Notes under the pieces: model-generated
Told to the model about the DNA's origin: nothing
Databases searched by the model: none
Seen by the model: the letters and a program-made list of their open reading frames with translations, nothing else
Source: JAKQDH01 sp029558835
GTDB taxonomy: Bacteria; Planctomycetota; Phycisphaerae; UBA1845
Direction: 5' to 3'
DNA: 40,888 bases
Assembly (NCBI GenBank): GCA_035356615.1
Contig: DAOQSN010000042.1
Location: 1-40,888, forward strand
Position numbers and translations under genes: made by a program
Part shown: piece by piece, positions 16,796 to 25,462 of the stretch
Position numbering within the stretch: position 1 is the first letter of the stretch
Layout: each line of letters starts with the position of its first letter

Positions 16796-16815
16796 GGGGG
16801 CCGACGCCCCTTCCT
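16796..16815. repeat. GGGGGGCCGACGC dispersed repeat
   Basis: GGGGGGCCGACGCCCCTTCC matches 18 of 20 bases at 2869-2888, next to the 22-bp tandem repeat. A shorter relative is at about 12121. It lies in the 249-bp gap before the secretin gene. Confidence 0.6.
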
Positions 16816-16825
16816 TCACAGGCTG

Positions 16826-18766
16826 CTAGGGGCCCTTTGTGGGTCCGGGCGGGCGGGGCGTGGGCCTGGGTCTCTCCTCGGCCTTGGGTGTCGGGCGCCA
16901 CACGCGGTCCCGGTTCACCTTCCGATCAGGACTGGAAAGGTCCAAGTCCAGTACACGTTCAAAAACGTTGCCCTCATCATCGACAAAGGTAACGACGGTC
17001 GAGGTCGCCGAACGGTCGAACTTCACACCCCCACGCCCGACGTCCTTCCGGACCCGTAGCGGGTAGCCGAAGTCGATATCCAGCACCATGACCCCGGTCT
17101 CGAAGCTGACTTGGGGCCGGTCCACCCCGAACGGGTCGCCGGGGATGGGAACCTCCACCCGGCTCTCATCGCGGAGCACATCCCCAATGCTGGCGTCACC
17201 GCGGGATCTGACCCAGACGCCCTCGAACCAGCGATACAGCTCAGCCCGGACTCGCTCACCCCGTTCTTCCGCTGTCGTCAGGTAAAACGTAACGTCCGGC
17301 TCGATGTGGACGGGATCGGATGGTTCCGACCACGGGCCCGCAAGGGCGATCCTCGCGGCATCCTCCGGCTGGGCCAGCCACTGCGGTTGACCGGCGTACT
17401 GGTTGAGCAGAACCGTACGGATGCGGTACTGATAAGTCCTGCCGCTCCGCAGCCCGCCGCTGAGGTCATGGGCCCAAACCTCCTGGGTGGGCAGCAACGC
17501 GCGGGCCGGCGCCGTCGGCGTCGTGGGCGACGGGGTGCCGGGCTCCGCGCCCCCCCCCTTCCTGCGGTCGATCTCCCGGCGAATGTCGCGCTCGAGCTGG
17601 GCCGCCTCCGCCATCAGACGCTTCGCCTTGGCTTTGTCGGCGCCGGTCGCACCGGGGTTGTTGATGATCTCAACGTAGGAGTTCTGAGCCCGAATGGCAT
17701 CATTGAGCGACCGCTCGCTCTTGGCCTTCTCGTACGAGGCCTCCGCGTCCTTGAACAGTTGGGCGACCTTCTCCTGAGGGGTGAGTTCCCGGATGGGCTC
17801 GGCCTTCTGCACGAGCCCCTGGCATTCCGGATACAGGCACTCCGGAACGGCCGACGGCGGTTCCTTGGGGCTGAGGAGTTCATCGTCCTGACGCATGAGG
17901 TCGGTGACGGTGAACCCCGACCACAGGGGCGTCTTCCACGCAGCGCCGTTGAGCACGCTGGGGAACAGCGGTCGCAACACTTCCCGCCGCAACTTGGGCT
18001 GATTGACTGCCTCCAGGTAGCTTTCCAGCGCACGAAGCTGCTCGGTCGGGGTGTAACGACGGTCGCCCTCCGTCGAAACGGTGAGCTTCGGCTGTTTGGG
18101 CGGGTTCATCAACATGAACGGCTCAACGGTCACCCAGTCCTCCTCCAACCATTGACCGTCGGGTCGGAGCGCGCGGCGCTGAATCTCCGTACCCAGCACG
18201 ACGACATCCTCGCGGCCGGGGTGATACGCGCTCTTGTGCCGCCGCAGTTGCTCAATCCGGTTGAAAAGAGAGGTGATGGTAGCCCAGTTCACGGGCTCCT
18301 TCACGGTCACCGTCTGACCGCCCACCTGGCGGTCCACCACAAACGTGCTGCGCCCCGTGAGGACGATGGGTTTAGGCAGGGGGACCGGGTCCACGAGTTC
18401 GACCGTGGCCCCCCCCGTGACGCGGTCGACCACCGGCACCGGTGGCTGCCACACGGCGACGGGGGGAAGGTCCGTGTTCAGAGCCTCGGCCGCGAACGGG
18501 TCCAGCGCGGCCTTGAAGCTGGGCAGCAGTGGCTCAGCCGGCTCGACGGTCGGCTCATGGCTGGCGAGCCGCTGCCGGACGTCGGCCGCCTTGGCCGCGA
18601 TCTTCTCGTCGATGGTACCGGGCGTCACCGACTCGTTAGAGAGTTCAATGTGGTTGGGTGAGGTGATCAAAAACCGAGCGACCACGCCGATAAGGATCAG
18701 GCCGGCAATCGCCAGCACGCCTTTTTCGGCGTGCCGTTCGATCGGGTTAACCAACTGCTTGGCCAT
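16826..18766 (-). CDS. Membrane-anchored protein in the PilP position, unknown family
   Basis: A 646-residue protein with a short cytoplasmic N-terminus (NPIERHAEK), one membrane helix (about 16-34) and a large exported part. The central region holds a coiled-coil-like helix (~340-400) and a FN3-like stretch (GGLRSGRTYQYRIRTVLL ... GPWSEPSDPV). The C-terminal third is beta-rich (VMVLDIDFGYPLRVRKD, STVVTFVDDEGNVFERVLDLD) and ends in a Pro-rich tail. I do not recognise it by sequence. Its place between the PilO-like gene and the secretin is that of PilP, the lipoprotein linking the inner-membrane alignment complex to PilQ; it may do that job without homology (inference). The ATG at 18766 has CGGAGT 7 bases upstream; the GTG at 18775 is less likely. 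Confidence 0.85.
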   Translation of the reverse strand: MAKQLVNPIERHAEKGVLAIAGLILIGVVARFLITSPNHIELSNESVTPGTIDEKIAAKAADVRQRLASHEPTVEPAEPLLPSFKAALDPFAAEALNTDLPPVAVWQPPVPVVDRVTGGATVELVDPVPLPKPIVLTGRSTFVVDRQVGGQTVTVKEPVNWATITSLFNRIEQLRRHKSAYHPGREDVVVLGTEIQRRALRPDGQWLEEDWVTVEPFMLMNPPKQPKLTVSTEGDRRYTPTEQLRALESYLEAVNQPKLRREVLRPLFPSVLNGAAWKTPLWSGFTVTDLMRQDDELLSPKEPPSAVPECLYPECQGLVQKAEPIRELTPQEKVAQLFKDAEASYEKAKSERSLNDAIRAQNSYVEIINNPGATGADKAKAKRLMAEAAQLERDIRREIDRRKGGGAEPGTPSPTTPTAPARALLPTQEVWAHDLSGGLRSGRTYQYRIRTVLLNQYAGQPQWLAQPEDAARIALAGPWSEPSDPVHIEPDVTFYLTTAEERGERVRAELYRWFEGVWVRSRGDASIGDVLRDESRVEVPIPGDPFGVDRPQVSFETGVMVLDIDFGYPLRVRKDVGRGGVKFDRSATSTVVTFVDDEGNVFERVLDLDLSSPDRKVNRDRVWRPTPKAEERPRPTPRPPGPTKGP

Positions 18767-19136
18767 CGCTGCCACTCCGAGACATCTGGGATGATCGGGC
18801 CGTACTGCCCCGCAGAGGGTGCCTCGGGGCCGGCGCCACAGTCCTTATAACCTTGTCACGGCTTGTGCTGAACAGCTCCAACGCACCGGGCAACCGACCG
18901 GCGACGCAGGGTGGCGTGGCCAAACGCAGCGCCGCCATTCCCGTTCGCGTACCCGACGCTGCCCCCTGCGACAGCGTGCCGCCGTCTTCGGCTTGGGCAC
19001 GCCACTCTCCCCGTCTCCTATTTGCGTCGCCCGATTCAGCGCCCCGGAGGCCACGTCGCGGATTCCCTGCCCCCGGTTCACCACGCCCAGGAGCCCCGGC
19101 GGTAACACCGCAGCCGGGAGCCGCCAGGCGGAAACC
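18767..19136. other. Gap inside the pilus cluster with a possible internal promoter
   Basis: The 370 bp between the PilO-like gene and the 646-residue protein hold no supported gene. A minus-strand TTATAA at 18845-18850 could be a -10 box about 80 bp before the start, with only a weak -35 (TTCAGC region). The gap suggests the 646-residue protein and the secretin can be transcribed separately from pilMN-pilO. Confidence 0.35.
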
Positions 19137-20387
19137 TCACGGTGCCTCCGGCGCAGCCGCCGCCTCCAGGCCGAGGCCCTCGAGCACCACGGCCGGGATC
19201 AGCGGACGGAACACCTCCTCCAACAGGATGGTCTCGCCGTCCAGTACCACGTTCACCACCGGCTCCTGGCCGTAGACCTTGCCGCGCATCGTGCGGTTAA
19301 TCGGCTCGGCGACGTACGCCACGCGCAAGACGGTATGGAACCGGTCGGCGCTGAGCTTGGCCACGAGCCTGAGGAGGTCGCGTTGGTCCATAATCAGGTG
19401 GGCCGTGAACTGCACGACGTAGAGCAGAGCGGGTTCGGTTTCGGAATGCGTGAACACCAACTTGCCGCTCGTCGGGGGCAGCGCTTCCTTGTAGCCGCCG
19501 GCCTCGTAGCCGGCGGCCGCGTCGTCCTCGGCGGTAATGAAGCCAAGCGATACGCGGAGCGAGATGATGTCCTTGACGGGCAGATTGCCCACCCAGGGTG
19601 TCTCGTTCGCCGCCTCGAGTCGCTCGGCGGCTTCCTGGTTGAGGCTGGCAATGGCGCGCAGGATGTCCTGCTGGATCCACAGCCCGACCTGGGCCCACCA
19701 CGCCTCCTCCAGAGTGGGAATCCGCTCGACTTCCGCCTCATAGAAGGCAGCGTGAAAATCCAGGGAGGGGACGTAGTCCTGCGACGCTCTGTCCAGGGGG
19801 GGATTGGCATAGCAGTAGATCCGCCGGGCGGCAGCCAGTTGGGCCCGGGCGGCGGGATCGGCGCGTGCCCCGCTCGTGGTCAGCACCCCTGCGGGAGTAA
19901 ACGGGGGCTCGGGGGCGCTCGTCGCGCCTGCCTCCTGTCGGGGGGCGAGTTGCCTTTCGAGTTCTTCCTGCGTGATCACGTCGCGCATGTCCTGGATGTC
20001 ACGGATGCCGGCGGGCTGGCCTGCATTCACTGTTTCCAGCAGCGTCTTCATCGTCTGGCGGTACTTGAGGCGAAACTCGCGCAGGGCCTCGAAGGAACCG
20101 GCCGGGAAGACGTCTCGCACCAGCGGCTCGTATCCGTACAGCTCTTTTGCACGCGCGAGCACCGCCTGGTAGTCCTCCACGATCGCCTCGATGCGCTGCC
20201 GCTGCGCCTCGATGCTGCGCTCGTTGACCGGGCGCAGGGCGCCGAGCTGCTCGTACAGCGTCCGGGCTTCCTCCATGCGTGCCACGACCTTGGGCATGGC
20301 GCGCAGACCCGTCACCCCGAGGGCAATGCCGGCCAGGGCGGCCACCCCACAGATGATGAAGAACAGATGACGTCGCAGTAAGTCCAT
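19137..20387 (-). CDS. PilO-like pilus assembly inner-membrane protein
   Basis: A 416-residue protein with a short N-terminus, one membrane helix (about residues 8-28, FFIICGVAALAGIALGVTGL), then a long coiled coil (ARTLYEQLGALRP, SIEAQRQRIEAIVEDYQAVLARAKEL) and a C-terminal alpha/beta domain (TAHLIMDQRDLLRLVAKLSADRFHTVLRVAYV) of the ferredoxin-like type found in PilO/GspM. It is about twice the size of standard PilO (~200). The ATG at 20387 lies 40 bp after the PilM-N stop; the frame is open to 20507 but that part overlaps the upstream gene. With PilM-N it would form the alignment platform between the cytoplasmic ATPases and the secretin. Family assignment rests on topology and context more than on residues. 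Confidence 0.78.
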   Translation of the reverse strand: MDLLRRHLFFIICGVAALAGIALGVTGLRAMPKVVARMEEARTLYEQLGALRPVNERSIEAQRQRIEAIVEDYQAVLARAKELYGYEPLVRDVFPAGSFEALREFRLKYRQTMKTLLETVNAGQPAGIRDIQDMRDVITQEELERQLAPRQEAGATSAPEPPFTPAGVLTTSGARADPAARAQLAAARRIYCYANPPLDRASQDYVPSLDFHAAFYEAEVERIPTLEEAWWAQVGLWIQQDILRAIASLNQEAAERLEAANETPWVGNLPVKDIISLRVSLGFITAEDDAAAGYEAGGYKEALPPTSGKLVFTHSETEPALLYVVQFTAHLIMDQRDLLRLVAKLSADRFHTVLRVAYVAEPINRTMRGKVYGQEPVVNVVLDGETILLEEVFRPLIPAVVLEGLGLEAAAAPEAP

Positions 20388-20427
20388 ACACGGCACCTTT
20401 CGTTCCAGGAGAGCGACGCCCGCTCCA

Positions 20428-22491
20428 CTACGGCTCCGGGGCACCCTCGGGGGCTTCCCCTTCCGCTTCCTCGCCCTCCGGCTGCGGGAAGTCTTCCATG
20501 ACCACATCGAACTGGATGAAGAACTCCCAGTCCTCGAGAATGGGCTCGTTCGTGATCGGGTCGAGCGTGCCCGCCTCGGCCGTCGGGGCGACCGCAGTTA
20601 CGTCCGCGAGGTCGTCCACTCCCCGCCCCCCCCGACCGGGGATCCCGGCGCCTTCCCCACGAACCGAGTCCGCCGCGACGCGCCGGGCTTCGAGCAGATG
20701 CACGCGATTGATGAAGAAGCCGGTGCCCGGCCGCCGCCCGTTCTTCCGCAGGTTCTGCATGAACGTCTCGTCGATGAACCGCGAACCGCCCTTGTTCGGC
20801 GCAACGCAGGTCACCTCGCAGATGAAACCGGGCAGCGAGTCGCCTGACGTAGCGCTTCCGCTATACACCTGATCCTTCGACTGCGTGATGTTCGTTTCCC
20901 AGTCGTAGCTGTGTACGTCGAAGACGTACCGCATCTCCAGCGACTTGATGAACACCTGCGTGCGCTCGTCGCGGGGGACGGGGTCGCTCCGCAGGGCAGC
21001 CGCCAGGGCGGTCGGGCTGTCGGCCTCACCCAGGGGGCCCTCAGGACGCGGTACCGACGCATGGATCGCACGCAAGAGGGCGGGGACCACGGTCTTGTGC
21101 CGCTGCAACGCAATAAGCTTTGCCGCGCGCGTCCGCTCCTCCTCCCCACCCCCGCTAAGACCGTTCAGCACCTTCGTGAGCGCCTGTCCCGCCTCAAGCA
21201 CCTCCCGGGCACGAGCCCGTGGGGAGAGGCTGCGGTCCGGCCCGTTGGCAATAATGCCGGGGGCTTGTTCAGGGGACACCAGGACCGCATCAGCGCCCGC
21301 GGCCGCCGCAGACAGGGCCCGCATGTCCGCCGATTGCCGAAACCAGATCAACGCCCCGGCCAGCACGAGGCAGGCGGCCGCCGCCGCGAAGCTCGGCCGC
21401 TTCTTACGCCATACCACCTGCTTGGCAATCTCGATCGGCAGGAGGTTCGTCGTCACCTTGGCAAGATCAAGCCCCTGCAGCGCCAGACCATACGCCACGG
21501 CATACGCGGGCAAATGCTCCTGAAACCGCTCCAGCTCCGGCGCGGCCGTCGTCAGAAGGTTCTTGAACGCCTCCGGCTTCTCCACCGGCATGCCCAGGTT
21601 CTGTTCCAGGTACTTCTGCAAGCCGGGCAGCGAGATTGCGTCCCCCGACCCCACGACCTTCTCGATCTCCGCGTCGCGATGCGTGGACAGATAGAACCCG
21701 ATGGACCGCTGCAGTTCCTGCACCAGGTCGGCGAAGACGGGGCGCATGGCCTGGAAGATCTGCCGCCCGTACTTGCTCGTGGCGGCCGAACGCTTCAGGC
21801 TCTCCGCCCGCACGAACGACAGCTTGAAGGACTTCACCAATGCCTCGGTGAAGTTGTTGCCCCCCAAGGCGAGGCTGCGCGTCCAGAGTGAATCCGGCGT
21901 GGCGATGACCAGGTCCGTCGTCTCCGCGCCGATGTCGAGCAGCACCGTGGTGTCCTTGCCGAGCTGACCATCGAACACCGCCATGTTGTACAGCGCCAGG
22001 GGCCCCGACTGCACCGCAATCGGCTCGATGGCCGCCTGCTCGAAGTACAGCAGGTGCTCCCGGACCAGCTCCCGCTTCATCGCGAAGATTCCGACCTCCA
22101 CGTCGGGGTAGTCCGGGCGTTGCAGGGTCTGGTAGTCCCAGATCACCTCATCCATGTCGAACGGAATCTGCTGGTCCGCCTCGTACCGGACGATGTCGGG
22201 AATCTTCTTAGGCTGCACCGGCGGCAACTTGGTAAACCGCGCCAGCGTGTGCTGTCCGGGAACGCCCACCACGACCTGGTCCCGCGTGATGTCGTTACGG
22301 GAAAGGAACTTCTCCAGGGCGGCACTGATCAGCGCGGGACGGTCCGCATCGGGCTGCGAGAGAATCTTGGCATGTTCAACGTACTCGTGCGCCACCAGCT
22401 CGACCTTGCCCTCCGGCGCCATCCGCAGCCGGACGGCCTTCAGGGCGCAACGCCCGATGTCGATGCCCCAGACGTTCTGTGGACCGGCCAT
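20428..22491 (-). CDS. pilM: PilM-PilN fusion protein
   Basis: A 687-residue protein joining two pilus assembly proteins. Residues 1-345 are an actin-like PilM: WGIDIGRCALKAVRL (8-22), VLLDIGAETTDLVIA (183-197), LALGGNNFTEAL and VVGSGDAISLPGL. Immediately after comes TTNLLPIEIAKQVVWRKKRP (347-366), which resembles the conserved cytoplasmic NLLP segment of PilN that binds PilM, then a membrane helix (367-384) and a periplasmic PilN-like part with Gly/Pro-rich loops ending in an acidic tail. In most bacteria these are separate genes (PilM ~350, PilN ~190 residues). The ATG at 22491 has GGAGG 8 bases upstream. It is the first gene of the minus-strand pilus cluster and is divergent from mtaB, with 104 bp between the starts. 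Confidence 0.93.
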   Translation of the reverse strand: MAGPQNVWGIDIGRCALKAVRLRMAPEGKVELVAHEYVEHAKILSQPDADRPALISAALEKFLSRNDITRDQVVVGVPGQHTLARFTKLPPVQPKKIPDIVRYEADQQIPFDMDEVIWDYQTLQRPDYPDVEVGIFAMKRELVREHLLYFEQAAIEPIAVQSGPLALYNMAVFDGQLGKDTTVLLDIGAETTDLVIATPDSLWTRSLALGGNNFTEALVKSFKLSFVRAESLKRSAATSKYGRQIFQAMRPVFADLVQELQRSIGFYLSTHRDAEIEKVVGSGDAISLPGLQKYLEQNLGMPVEKPEAFKNLLTTAAPELERFQEHLPAYAVAYGLALQGLDLAKVTTNLLPIEIAKQVVWRKKRPSFAAAAACLVLAGALIWFRQSADMRALSAAAAGADAVLVSPEQAPGIIANGPDRSLSPRARAREVLEAGQALTKVLNGLSGGGEEERTRAAKLIALQRHKTVVPALLRAIHASVPRPEGPLGEADSPTALAAALRSDPVPRDERTQVFIKSLEMRYVFDVHSYDWETNITQSKDQVYSGSATSGDSLPGFICEVTCVAPNKGGSRFIDETFMQNLRKNGRRPGTGFFINRVHLLEARRVAADSVRGEGAGIPGRGGRGVDDLADVTAVAPTAEAGTLDPITNEPILEDWEFFIQFDVVMEDFPQPEGEEAEGEAPEGAPEP

Positions 22492-22559
22492 CAGCAGAAC
22501 CTCCGCTCGAACCGCGTGCCTGATACCGCCTCGGGGACCGCCCCGGGCGACAGCGGACA

Positions 22560-22587
22560 TTGCTCCGCCCGCCGGGGCTGGTACAGT
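22560..22587 (+). promoter_or_regulatory. Candidate promoter of mtaB
   Basis: TTGCTC (22560-22565), 16-bp spacer, TACAGT (22582-22587). The predicted start of transcription is 1-3 bases before the ATG at 22596, and no Shine-Dalgarno is visible, so the message may be nearly leaderless, as also proposed for the restriction gene. Confidence 0.35.
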
Positions 22588-22595
22588 GCCCGGCT

Positions 22596-24113
22596 ATGGG
22601 TGCCAAGTATCGGGTGACTTCGCTGGGCTGTAAAGTCAATCAGTACGAAGCCCAGCACCTCCGCGAGGCGCTGGAAGGGTTCGGACTGACGCCGGCGGGT
22701 CCCGGCGAACCACCCGACCTCGCGGTCGTCAACACCTGCGCGGTCACCTCGACGGCCGCCCGCAAGAGCCGGCAAGCCATTCGCCGGGCCGCCGCCTGCC
22801 GAACGCCGGTTCTCGTCGTCGGTTGCAGCACGCCCGGCGAGGCCGAGCGCCTGCGCCGCCTGCCGGGTGTCTGCGCGGTGCTCGGTCACGATGTTCCCTT
22901 GCCCACCGCGTTGCACGATCTACTCGTCCAGAAGCTGGGATTCGAGCCGCCGGGGTCTACGCGCGCGCAGGAGCCACTCGAAACCTGCGTCGCCGTCGAG
23001 CATCCGGCTGCCCCGGAAAATGACGGATGGATGATGCCCGAAACACGGCAGGGCACCAGGCAGGAAGCCCGTCGGCGGGCACAACTCACTATGCCGATTA
23101 TCAGCCCCCCGGCAGACGATGTCAAGTCCGGGCGGACGCTCGACGCGTCCATCCGTCGCTTCGACGGCCATCAACGGGCGTTTCTGAAAGTGCAGGACGG
23201 CTGCGACGCCAACTGCACCTACTGCATCATCCCGAAGCTGCGCCCGGTCCTGCGCTGGAAGCCCATCCCCCGGGCCGTGCAGGAGGTTGCGGACCTGGTG
23301 GCTGCCGGCCACCGCGAGATCGTCGTCTCGGGCATCTTCCTGGGGGCCTACGGTCGGGCGACCGCCCGCGCAGAACGCCTGCGTGAGACCGGCAGGCCGC
23401 TCGCGGACCTCGTCGCGGCCCTGGCGCAGGTGCCCGGGCTGGCCCGCTTACGCCTCTCCAGCCTCGAACCCGGGGACGTGGATGAGGCGTTGCTGGCGGT
23501 GCTCGCAGGGTACCCGGCCTGCGTACCCCACCTGCACCTGCCTCTGCAATCCGGCAGCGCCCGCACCCTGCGCCGCATGGGGCGGCAGTACGGACCGGGC
23601 GACTACCTGGACCTGCTCGACCGCGTGCGCTGCGGGCTCGACCGCCCCGCCCTGACCACCGACGTGATCGTGGGCTTCCCCGGCGAGAGTGAGGAGGACT
23701 TCGCGGCCACCCTCCAACTGGCCGAGCGGGCGGGGTTTGTGAAGATCCACGCGTTTCCGTTCAGCCCGCGGGCGGGGACGGCCGCCGCCCGCCGGTCCCC
23801 GGACTTCGTGGACGGTACGCTCGTGCGGACGCGGATGGCCCGGCTGGCGGAGCTGGAGGCGTCCACGTCGTTGGCGTTTCGCCGGCAGTTCGTCGGCCGG
23901 ACGGAACGCGTGCTGGTCGAACGCCGCATCGAGCGCCCCGGGCAGCCGCCGGTGTGCGTCGGCCACGCCGACCGGTACTTCCCGGTCGAGTTCACGGCGG
24001 GCGCGCTTGAACCAGGAGCCGTAGTGTCGGTCTGCATCGAGCACGTGGACAATCTGGTGACCCGGGGGCGTCTCGAAGAGCGGAATGATGAATGCAGAAG
24101 TAAGAATGAATAA
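22596..24113 (+). CDS. mtaB: tRNA threonylcarbamoyladenosine-37 methylthiotransferase MtaB
   Basis: A radical-SAM methylthiotransferase that converts t6A37 to ms2t6A37 in tRNAs reading ANN codons. The 505-residue protein starts with VTSLGCKVNQYEAQ, the signature separating MtaB from MiaB/RimO. The three N-terminal cluster cysteines are Cys12, Cys48 and Cys77. The radical-SAM cluster is Cys203-x3-Cys207-x2-Cys210 (CDANCTYC). LHLPLQSGS, DVIVGFPGE and a C-terminal TRAM-like domain follow. It is ~70 residues longer than usual: residues ~120-185 between the domains are a poorly conserved insert, and the last ~10 residues (after GRLEE) are encoded by a dispersed repeat that also supplies the stop codon. 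The ATG at 22596 gives the family N-terminus; the open frame from a TTG at 22560 is less likely. Confidence 0.95.
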   Translation: MGAKYRVTSLGCKVNQYEAQHLREALEGFGLTPAGPGEPPDLAVVNTCAVTSTAARKSRQAIRRAAACRTPVLVVGCSTPGEAERLRRLPGVCAVLGHDVPLPTALHDLLVQKLGFEPPGSTRAQEPLETCVAVEHPAAPENDGWMMPETRQGTRQEARRRAQLTMPIISPPADDVKSGRTLDASIRRFDGHQRAFLKVQDGCDANCTYCIIPKLRPVLRWKPIPRAVQEVADLVAAGHREIVVSGIFLGAYGRATARAERLRETGRPLADLVAALAQVPGLARLRLSSLEPGDVDEALLAVLAGYPACVPHLHLPLQSGSARTLRRMGRQYGPGDYLDLLDRVRCGLDRPALTTDVIVGFPGESEEDFAATLQLAERAGFVKIHAFPFSPRAGTAAARRSPDFVDGTLVRTRMARLAELEASTSLAFRRQFVGRTERVLVERRIERPGQPPVCVGHADRYFPVEFTAGALEPGAVVSVCIEHVDNLVTRGRLEERNDECRSKNE

Positions 24114-24169
24114 GGAGCAGACAGCGCTGCCCCTCGTGTTTCTGCATTCTGAATTCTGCATTCTGCATT
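24078..24169 (-). repeat. GAATGCAGAATGCAGAATTC hairpin element, copy 1
   Basis: This AT-richer patch has arms AATGCAGAATGCAGAATTCA (minus strand, 24139-24169) and TTCTGCATTCATC-type sequence (24078-24099), which are partly complementary and can pair. The same two arms occur in the same order at 40644-40714 on the opposite strand, with an unrelated middle. It begins inside the mtaB coding sequence and includes its stop codon. Confidence 0.85.
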
Positions 24170-24193
24170 GACTTGCATGGAGGGCGTGCACGC

Positions 24194-25462
24194 ATGAACG
24201 TGACGTTGCACCGTTGGCGCTCATCGACATTCGTTGCCCGCGGGGCCGCAGGGTCGGCGGCCTTGCTCACGCTGCTCGGTGCCGCCGGGTTTGCCTGCTG
24301 CTCGCCCGCCCGCGCGGATGAGCTCTACATCAAGGGCGGCGTCATTGAAGGTCGCGTCGTGGACGAAACGCGCGACGGCGTCCGGATCGAAACGCCGACC
24401 GGGTTGCTTTTGGTGCCGCGCCCGGCCATCACCCGCACCGTGCGCGGCGTCTCGCGGCTCGAACGCTATGCCGCCGAGCGTGGGAAAGTGCCCCTGACGG
24501 CCGCCCGGCATACGGAACTGGCCCGCTGGTGTGAGGAGGAAGGCTTGCGAGAACTGGCCCGCCAGCACGTCAAGGCGGCCCTCGAACTCGATCCGCTGCT
24601 GCCGGAGGCATTGAGGCTGGCCGGGTACGTGCCCCTCGGGGCGGTATGGTTGTATACCGGTCCGCCGGAGCCCGTTGCCGGGCAGCGACCTCAGTCAAAG
24701 CCTGACGCTATGGTCGAGAGTCTGATGATCGGCTGGCTGCGCCGCGTTCGCGCCATACAGGATACGTATTTCGCCCGCGGCAGCAGCGCCGACTCCATCA
24801 CGACCGGTCGGCTTCAACTACTGAGTCTGAACGCGCCGCTGGTGATTCCGGCCGCCTGCCGATCGCTGGGTGCCGGCGACGCCGACGCCCGCACGCTCCT
24901 GGTCCAGATGCTCGGCGGGTTCGAGGAGGACGAGGCCCGGCTCAATCTTATGGTGCTGGCGCTGCTCGACCCCGAGGCCCAAGTGCGCGAGGCCGCGGCC
25001 ATCGAACTCGCTCGGATCGGAGACGAGCGTTTCAGCGCCCTGTTGCGTGAGGCCCTGCGTTGCTCGACCGAAACGATTGTCCGCCGCGCGGCCGTCGCCC
25101 TGGGGACCATGCGGGACAAGTCGGCGACTGACGACCTGATCGCCGCGCTGTCCGCCCGCGCGGCGTCCGCGCCGCCCACCCCGGCCGGCCTCGCCCCCGA
25201 GAAACTGCTGAAGGCCATCACGGCCGCCTTCGCCAAGCCGATGCTGGTGCCGCTTACGGATGCGCCGTACCAGCGTCCCCCCGCGATCGTGCTGCCGAAC
25301 TTCAACCAGTTCTGGTCCGCCGCGACCGACGCCGCCACCGCCCCCACCGGCCGGCTGCGCTCCGAAGTCCAGGACGCCCTGATCCTCATCACCGGTGTCA
25401 ACTTCGGCTTCGACGTGGAGGCCTGGCAGGAATGGCGCGGGCAGGGTTCGGACACCCCATAG
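24194..25462 (+). CDS. Exported HEAT-repeat protein
   Basis: A 422-residue protein with a signal peptide ending near SPARA-DEL (~42). A short N-terminal beta domain (LYIKGGVIEGRVVDETRDGVRIETPTG) resembles the small domain found at the start of many Planctomycetota exported proteins. A helical linker leads to HEAT-like repeats from ~235 to 320 (LLDPEAQVREAAAIELARIGDERF, CSTETIVRRAAVALGTM). The function is unknown; HEAT arrays bind proteins. The ATG at 24194 has GGAGGG about 9 bases upstream. It follows mtaB by 80 bp with a repeat element between them, so it is probably a separate unit. Confidence 0.87.
   Translation: MNVTLHRWRSSTFVARGAAGSAALLTLLGAAGFACCSPARADELYIKGGVIEGRVVDETRDGVRIETPTGLLLVPRPAITRTVRGVSRLERYAAERGKVPLTAARHTELARWCEEEGLRELARQHVKAALELDPLLPEALRLAGYVPLGAVWLYTGPPEPVAGQRPQSKPDAMVESLMIGWLRRVRAIQDTYFARGSSADSITTGRLQLLSLNAPLVIPAACRSLGAGDADARTLLVQMLGGFEEDEARLNLMVLALLDPEAQVREAAAIELARIGDERFSALLREALRCSTETIVRRAAVALGTMRDKSATDDLIAALSARAASAPPTPAGLAPEKLLKAITAAFAKPMLVPLTDAPYQRPPAIVLPNFNQFWSAATDAATAPTGRLRSEVQDALILITGVNFGFDVEAWQEWRGQGSDTP

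Noticed and set aside
17111..18661. 516-codon plus-strand frame
   Set aside because: Antisense to the 646-residue pilus-cluster protein, which has a membrane segment, a good ribosome site and operon context.
18819..20381. 520-codon plus-strand frame
   Set aside because: Antisense to the PilO-like gene and the gap before it; no recognisable domain.
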